Source: Saxidomus purpurata
Lineage: Eukaryota > Mollusca > Bivalvia > Venerida > Veneridae
Length of the DNA: 64,000 bases
Direction: 5' to 3'
NCBI GenBank assembly: GCA_022818135.1
Contig: JAFMSR010000014.1
Location: 38,567,252 to 38,631,251, forward strand
The translations under genes were made by a program, and so were the position numbers. Position 1 is the first letter of the stretch, and every line of letters begins with the position of its first letter. The notes beneath the pieces were generated by a model. That model saw only the letters and a program-made list of their open reading frames with translations. It made no database searches and was not told the origin of the DNA. Below, one piece after another: positions 58,812 to 64,000 of this stretch.

Positions 58812-59150
58812 GAAAATGCCTGTTACTGGCTACGACTTACGTTTAATGTATGACAAATCACGCGCCTGATATGTATGATAAAATTGTCTAGAAGAAATCG
58901 CCTTTTACCGGATGTCGGGCCCGATTCAAGCTTTGAAGACGTGTGTAGTATCTTGAAATAATACTGTCAACACCAAAATAGAGTATTACTGGCTACTGCT
59001 TAAGTTTAACGTGTCATTAACATATGCATATGTTTGATTGATGACCAAAATTTGATTTTAACCAGATGCCGAATCTTTTACATGCAAAGATTACTCATAA
59101 TAAATAAAATTACGTCTTTTACCGGGTATCGGTCCTGCTTGAACCAGTTT
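58812..59150. repeat. continuation of the ~300-bp array
   Basis: GGCTACGACTTACGTTTAA, AAATCGCCTTTTACCGGATG and later CTGGCTACTGCTTAAGTTTA match the units at 49436-52150, with more divergence. Confidence 0.75.
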
Positions 59151-60458
59151 GAATCTACATATTTATTAGATAGGGTCAGGCCCGGCCCAAATTTGGGAAA
59201 CAAATACATATAAAACTTGATTTTAATTTGGTTTTTTATTAATTTCAATAAAATGCCATTCCTTGCATAACAATCATACTCTGTAAAAGATTTGAACTTT
59301 AACGAAGAATATTATAGATCTAAAGGTCAGATGATCCTATCGCAGTCCGGATCAGGGATTGGCTAAAAAAGTACAGGGAAAACCGTAAGATTAAATGAGG
59401 CATTAGCTGATTGGTAGAAAAGGTTGTGTTTACAAATGAAAAATACTCATTTGAAAAATAAAAAGCAATGTCTTCTGCACGCGAATGAATATTTTAGGAC
59501 TGGTTATCATAATAAATAACACTGAAATCGCCATATGAATAGAAGGTGTACACATGCGGTTTAGACCCCTAAATCTCACCTGACTGAGTGGGGTGGTTGT
59601 CTCCCTTGCCAAATTGTAAAAAACTGGGTTGGTCATGCCCATATAAAAACAGCATTTTCTGGTGTCTGAGAGACTATTCTGTTCGAAATAAGCAATTTCA
59701 TTGGTCAACACTCTGTAGGTGGGTATGATACAGGGTCACCTTTTGACTAGATTTATAATGTAAGTCAATGGGAAAAACAATAGGAGTATCTGACCTAAAG
59801 AGCATTACAGGTTAATTTATAACTATTTAGCCTACTCTATACCCTACATTTAGTGGTATTTTGCCTGCCGCTAAAATAAATATTAATATTTAAGGACCGC
59901 CCATTTTCACCTGATACCGGATGTCTTCAGCTGTAACCACGGATAATTCATAAATAATATCCTCGTTCTTCCAATAGTCGCGGACGTATGACTTTGGTGT
60001 TGTTGTTTTTTTAAATCACACTCATAAAATCAAAACATCATGTAACATAAAAAGAGTATTCATTTTTCCTTTAAATAAATTCAAATTATTCAACAAATTC
60101 CAAAAGGAACAATTTAAAACATATGTTTTCCTACTCGTCTGCTATTTAACAGCCGCCATTTTGGAATTTACCTTAAAACGAGAGTAAATGTATTACGTCA
60201 TCAAGTGAAGGTCAAGGATAGAAAATTTGAATTTCTCCTGTATTTTTTATAAATATTTTCATGATAACATAAAAAAACAGAAGTAACATTTTGAAATTAA
60301 AGATCACTAAAAATGTCAACAAATTTTGTTGGTCTTTTTTCTCCAGTTTACCCCACCCACCATTGAAAGAGAACAAAAATAATTATTTCCCTTGAGAACT
60401 CTCGCACCCAACCGGAAACAGTTCTCTTTCAAGGGTCAGAAGATGTTTTAAAATGAAA
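59151..60458. other. spacer, no gene seen
   Basis: It contains an interspersed fragment also found near 8120 (ACATTTAGTGGTAT at 59847). ORFs are short and unsupported. Confidence 0.35.
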
Positions 60459-60465
60459 TTTGTAC

Positions 60466-61412
60466 CAGGAACCGTCTATAACCACAATGTATCGGCAAAA
60501 CGCAACGGCTCCAATTTAACGATGCTGCTCCAACTAGCGTAACGAAAAGGCTCCAATAAAACATGGCCGATTTCGTAAACAAAACACACACGAGTATAAC
60601 AGATTCGTGTATTTTTTATAGTTATTCGCAAATTCTGATAAAATGAATACTCTTACGGAATGCCCACACCTGTCCTGCATGACCGTACCTTGTCGGCTGT
60701 TTCAGACATCCGTGCGTGCGAAAGTAATGCAAGTTGAATGCAGAGGATTCAACGGTAAACAGTGCGAAAACACACCAAAACACATGGATTTTGCACAAAA
60801 TTAGCGAAGTTAAGGTGTTTAGGATAACACAAATGCACTGGCATGTTACCTTTAGTCAAATCTCGCAAGATTATGCTCGTAGTTTACCGATCTGGTATGT
60901 CTATAGTCAAATATCTACCTTTTCAACAATAGTCTGAATCGTTGTATTGCTGAAAATGTAGATTTTTGCCTATAGACATACCAGATCGGTAAACTACGAG
61001 TATAATCTTACGAGATTTGACCAAAAGTTACATGCCAGTGAATTTGTTTTATCCTAAACACCTTAACTTCGCTAATTTTGTGCAAAATCCATGTGTTTTG
61101 GTGTGTTTTCGCACTGTTTACCGTTGAATCCTCTGCATTCAACTTGCATTACTTTCACACGCACGGATGTCTGAAAAAACCGACAAGGTACGGTCATGCA
61201 GGACAGGTGTGTGCATTCCGTAAGAGTATTCATTTCATCAGAATTTGCGAATAACTATAAAAAATACACGAATCTGTTATACTCGTGTGTGTTTTGTTTA
61301 CGAAATCGGCCATGTTTTATTGGAGCCTTTTCGTTACGCTAGTTGGAGCAGCATCGTTAAATTTGAGCCGTTGCGTTTTGTCGATACAATATGTGATAAC
61401 ATAGTATTCCTG
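60466..61412. mobile_element. 947-bp foldback element with 7-bp target duplication
   Basis: It begins CAGGAACCGTCTATA and ends GTATTCCTG. TTTGTAC lies directly on both sides (60459-60465 and 61413-61419). Arms of about 418 bp (60489-60906 and 60970-61388) are close inverse copies around a 63-base loop. The ORFs at 60734-60937 and 61245-61430 sit in opposite arms or cross them and are not supported as genes. The same ends occur in the mini-insertions at 22468 and 22965. Confidence 0.8.
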
Positions 61413-61719
61413 TTTGTACCTAGCAAATAATAAGTTTCCTTCAAAACTGATAAAAATTGAATAGGAAATGTGGTTTTATATCAAAAGTGATTGCCACTGC
61501 CAATACGATCCTTTCAAATAAACTAGTTAGCAGTGCATTCTGAATTTCGGCGGGAAACCCCCATTGATAAGATGTCAACAAAGCACAAATATTAGCGAAA
61601 CTTCTAGAAATACATCTTTGTGGCTCAAATGAGGGGTCTGAAGTGAACCAACAAAAAGTAATAAGGAAAAAAACATTGGTTTTTACATGTTTTGCATAAA
61701 CTCAACATCAGCAGCTTAA

Positions 61720-62508
61720 TATCACATTGAATTTGGAAAAAAGACTGTTTTCACGCAAGATCTCAGCTGGAATACACACATCTCAAGAATAACAACAAAT
61801 GCAAACAGAACACTAGGCTTTCTCAAACGTAACATTAAAACAAAACATGAAAATATTAAATCACTCTCTTACAAAACATTAGTCAGACCACAATTAGAGT
61901 ATGCATCATCTGTATGGTCACCACACACCCAGGTTAATATTCACAAGCTGGAGATGGTCCAGCGACGCACAATCAGATGGGTAAAAAATGATTATTCCAG
62001 AGATACCAGTGTGACAGACCTGCAGAACACCCTTGGATGGAGCACCCTTGAGAACAGGCGTCAAGCCTCCAAATTGGTTATGTTTTATAAAATATACTAC
62101 AATCTTGTAGCAATCTCCCTGCCCAGTTACCTAGAAGTCCCAAACAGGTTAACAAGACATATGCACCCCCTTAGTCTCCGCCAAACCCATGCAAATTCGG
62201 ACTTCTTTAAGTACTCTTTTTTGCCCCATACCACAGTCCTGTGGAATAGATTACCCGCACATATTGCGATCCTGCCTGATCTTGAATCATTCAAGCAGGC
62301 AGTGGCCCAAATCAATTATTAGTCATACAACAGTTGTTTTTAACCCTTTTACTCTTTTACTATTTTAACAGTTTTAACCGTCTTGTTTCTCTTGACTGTA
62401 GGAGCTATCTTGCAGTAGTTTTATCTTTTATTAACACCCGGCGTGCACCCTGCCCATAATACTCGTGAGAGGTGTGAGGCAGTATAACAAGATAGATAGA
62501 TAGATAGG
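61720..62508 (+). pseudogene. LINE 3' end: C-terminal RT region, 3' UTR and GATA tail
   Basis: An open frame from 61720 to 62322 encodes QDLSWNTHISRITTNANRTL, LVRPQLEYASSVWSPH, MVQRRTIRWVKNDYSRDTSV, GWSTLENRRQASKLVMFYKI and FFKYSFLPHTTVLWNRLPAH, the standard C-terminal block of CR1/L2/Jockey-type LINEs. The frame is intact, but the palm is missing, so the copy is 5'-truncated (a stop at 61717-61719 precedes it). The 3' UTR of about 185 bases ends in AAGATAGATAGATAGATAG, the microsatellite tail. Confidence 0.85.
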
Positions 62509-62545
62509 GTATCAGACGCCTAAATACATTTCCATAGACTTACAT

Positions 62546-64000
62546 TATACACCGTTTCAATTATTCGGTAATTTGAATTATCTGCCCTTTGATGACGTCA
62601 TGCGGGGATGCGCCTTTAAAACGAGATAATGGCGCAAGCGTGATTGTTGACCACTGCATATATTATTTCATCGAAGGAACGCTAAATCTAGGTATTTTTG
62701 TAGCTTTTACAGCTTGAAATTGTATACATATACTGTTTAGAGATAACTTAAATGAAATCATAGTGGAATAATCAAATATTTGCGCGATTTAACCGGAAAT
62801 TAACAGGGCACCGCACAGTTTGGAGTTTAACACTCGACCATCAATTGATATATTTTGCTACATACATGTACATTATTCAAACAATTATTTTACTATTCTA
62901 AGGCAAAGACATTTTTCTCTCTTTTGTTCAGATCATTGAAGGTTCCCAATTGTCAAACCAAATTTCCTACGTGTAGGTGTTTGTTTGTTTGTAATCGTGC
63001 TTATTGGGTCCACCATCCTCCAAAGAGGCTATAATCGGTGCGACCCGTACGTGTAGGTGGCAACTGTGCAGCCTCTTTAAATATTCTGTTTTTGTTTGAT
63101 AATATTTAGAGTTCCCAAACTGGGAACAGTCATCCACGGCGTTGGGATCTCGGACACAAAATATTTAGTTAAGAAAACAAGTACTATGTATTTTATATTT
63201 ATAATTAATTTGTTTCATATTTTCATTCTGGGAAAGGCCGTTTGCTAAGTTGAAACAAGGTCTTTAAAATACTATTTGAAAGACCTTGGTTGAAAGAACT
63301 TGTGGCCCGACACACTGCATTTTGTTTCGTTGTGTATATATGTCATTGTATTAATTAATTAACATATGTGTTTGTCAAAAAATAAAAAATGATTAAACTA
63401 AACTTATAATCTGTTTCTCTCGATTTGTAAAATGAGACAGATCTAGTAATATCAAGGCGTGACCGTAGCGCTTCTTAGATTTCATAGATTTCATCTCAGT
63501 TAACACTAGTTTCACACTCAACCAAAAAATCACATGAAATCACATATCTATAACTGGTCACCAAATTGTCACTAATTGGTTAGCTGTTTATGCGATCACT
63601 GGACCTTTAATAGGGGTTTTATGGCACTCTGTGTATTGTACATGATTATGCCCAAGAGCATTTCGTGGCCACCTGATGTTTTATGACATGTACACTGCAG
63701 TAGGGCACCAATTAATTGTAACACGCATCTTATTAAAATTGACAATGTTATTATCACTAATAGTTCACGTTTTAACACTAAAACAGTTTGCTGTATGATG
63801 CAACTTTCAAGTTAAAAGTATTTATGTTGCACATTTATGTTGTACCTTTCATTTTAGTTTTCATTTCATAACCTTACATTGTTGAAAAGATATATTAATA
63901 AATTGCATGGAAATGAAAAAAGATGGTGTTTACAAAAATTAATATTTCTAATTATGTCATTGATTGTTAAAACAATAGGTCTTAGTAACATAATTAGTCC
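62546..64000. repeat. inverted duplicate of 23038-24492, runs off the window
   Basis: Position p here corresponds to 87038 minus p in the other copy throughout, so no indel separates them. Every stretch I compared was identical. The outer boundary at 62546 is the TATACACC terminus of the element described at 22526-24492. A 60-codon ORF (63596-63778) is simply the other copy's ORF. Confidence 0.9.

Noticed and set aside
58288..58869. 193- and 181-residue ORFs
   Set aside because: They are almost entirely N bases of the assembly gap.
60734..61430. ORFs in the 947-bp foldback
   Set aside because: They lie in mirror-image arms or cross arm boundaries, with no domain and no conserved pairing of frames.

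Overview
This window looks like AT-rich, gene-poor, repeat-dense nuclear DNA of a bivalve mollusc. That is an inference: it rests on long families of tandem units built on TCAAGGTCA, on 'AGCTCACCTGGC...' elements, on tRNA-like SINE fragments, and on spliced coding fragments with GT/AG introns. I see no bacterial-style operon, no rRNA and no functional tRNA gene. Almost everything recognisable is a mobile element or a relic of one, often nested. A 500-base run of N (58312-58811) marks an assembly gap.

Layout. 1-9600: a TIR transposon interrupted by a TAA-flanked MITE, a Ty3/Gypsy pol relic interrupted by a foldback element, short foldbacks, a LINE 3' tail, and an element with long inverted arms at 8244-9632. 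9789-14017: a 4.2-kb TA-flanked TIR element with CG-rich subterminal motif clusters, carrying a nested pogo-like element. 14060-15340: two orphan exon-like ORFs around a further TIR element. 15567-24700: inverted clusters of a GACACTTCGGACCA motif bracket about 9.1 kb that holds a hAT-like element, a THAP-domain pseudogene, two tiny insertions with target duplications, and a 1.97-kb TIR element whose end is repeated, inverted and without indels, at the right edge of the window. 24871-26350: an element with about 210-260 bp inverted arms around an array of the palindrome GTGATATCAC.

26870-34621 holds the most gene-like material: a LINE reverse-transcriptase relic, a two-exon hotdog/thioesterase-like gene on the plus strand, and, converging on it from the minus strand, a five-exon Crypton-type tyrosine recombinase. 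The last three recombinase exons keep the R, HxxR, H and Y residues in consistent splice phase; the first two carry stop codons and a frameshift. Its second intron is filled with tandem TCAAGGTCA repeats. 35900-48100: tandem duplications, a 602-bp element with 6-bp target duplication, a second copy of the first transposon, long TCAAGGTCA-type arrays and a set of unassigned exons.

47678-59150: paired TTAA-flanked MITEs and a ~300-bp satellite-like array (49436-52150) that resumes after the gap (58812-59150). Between the two array parts lie a minus-strand LINE (itself interrupted by a GC-hairpin element) and a Penelope-like reverse transcriptase. 59150-64000: a 947-bp foldback with 7-bp target duplication, the 3' end of another LINE with a GATA tail, and the second copy of the inverted duplication. 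The elements do not form a pathway; the window is best read as a layered record of insertions, several of which can be checked against their own empty sites.
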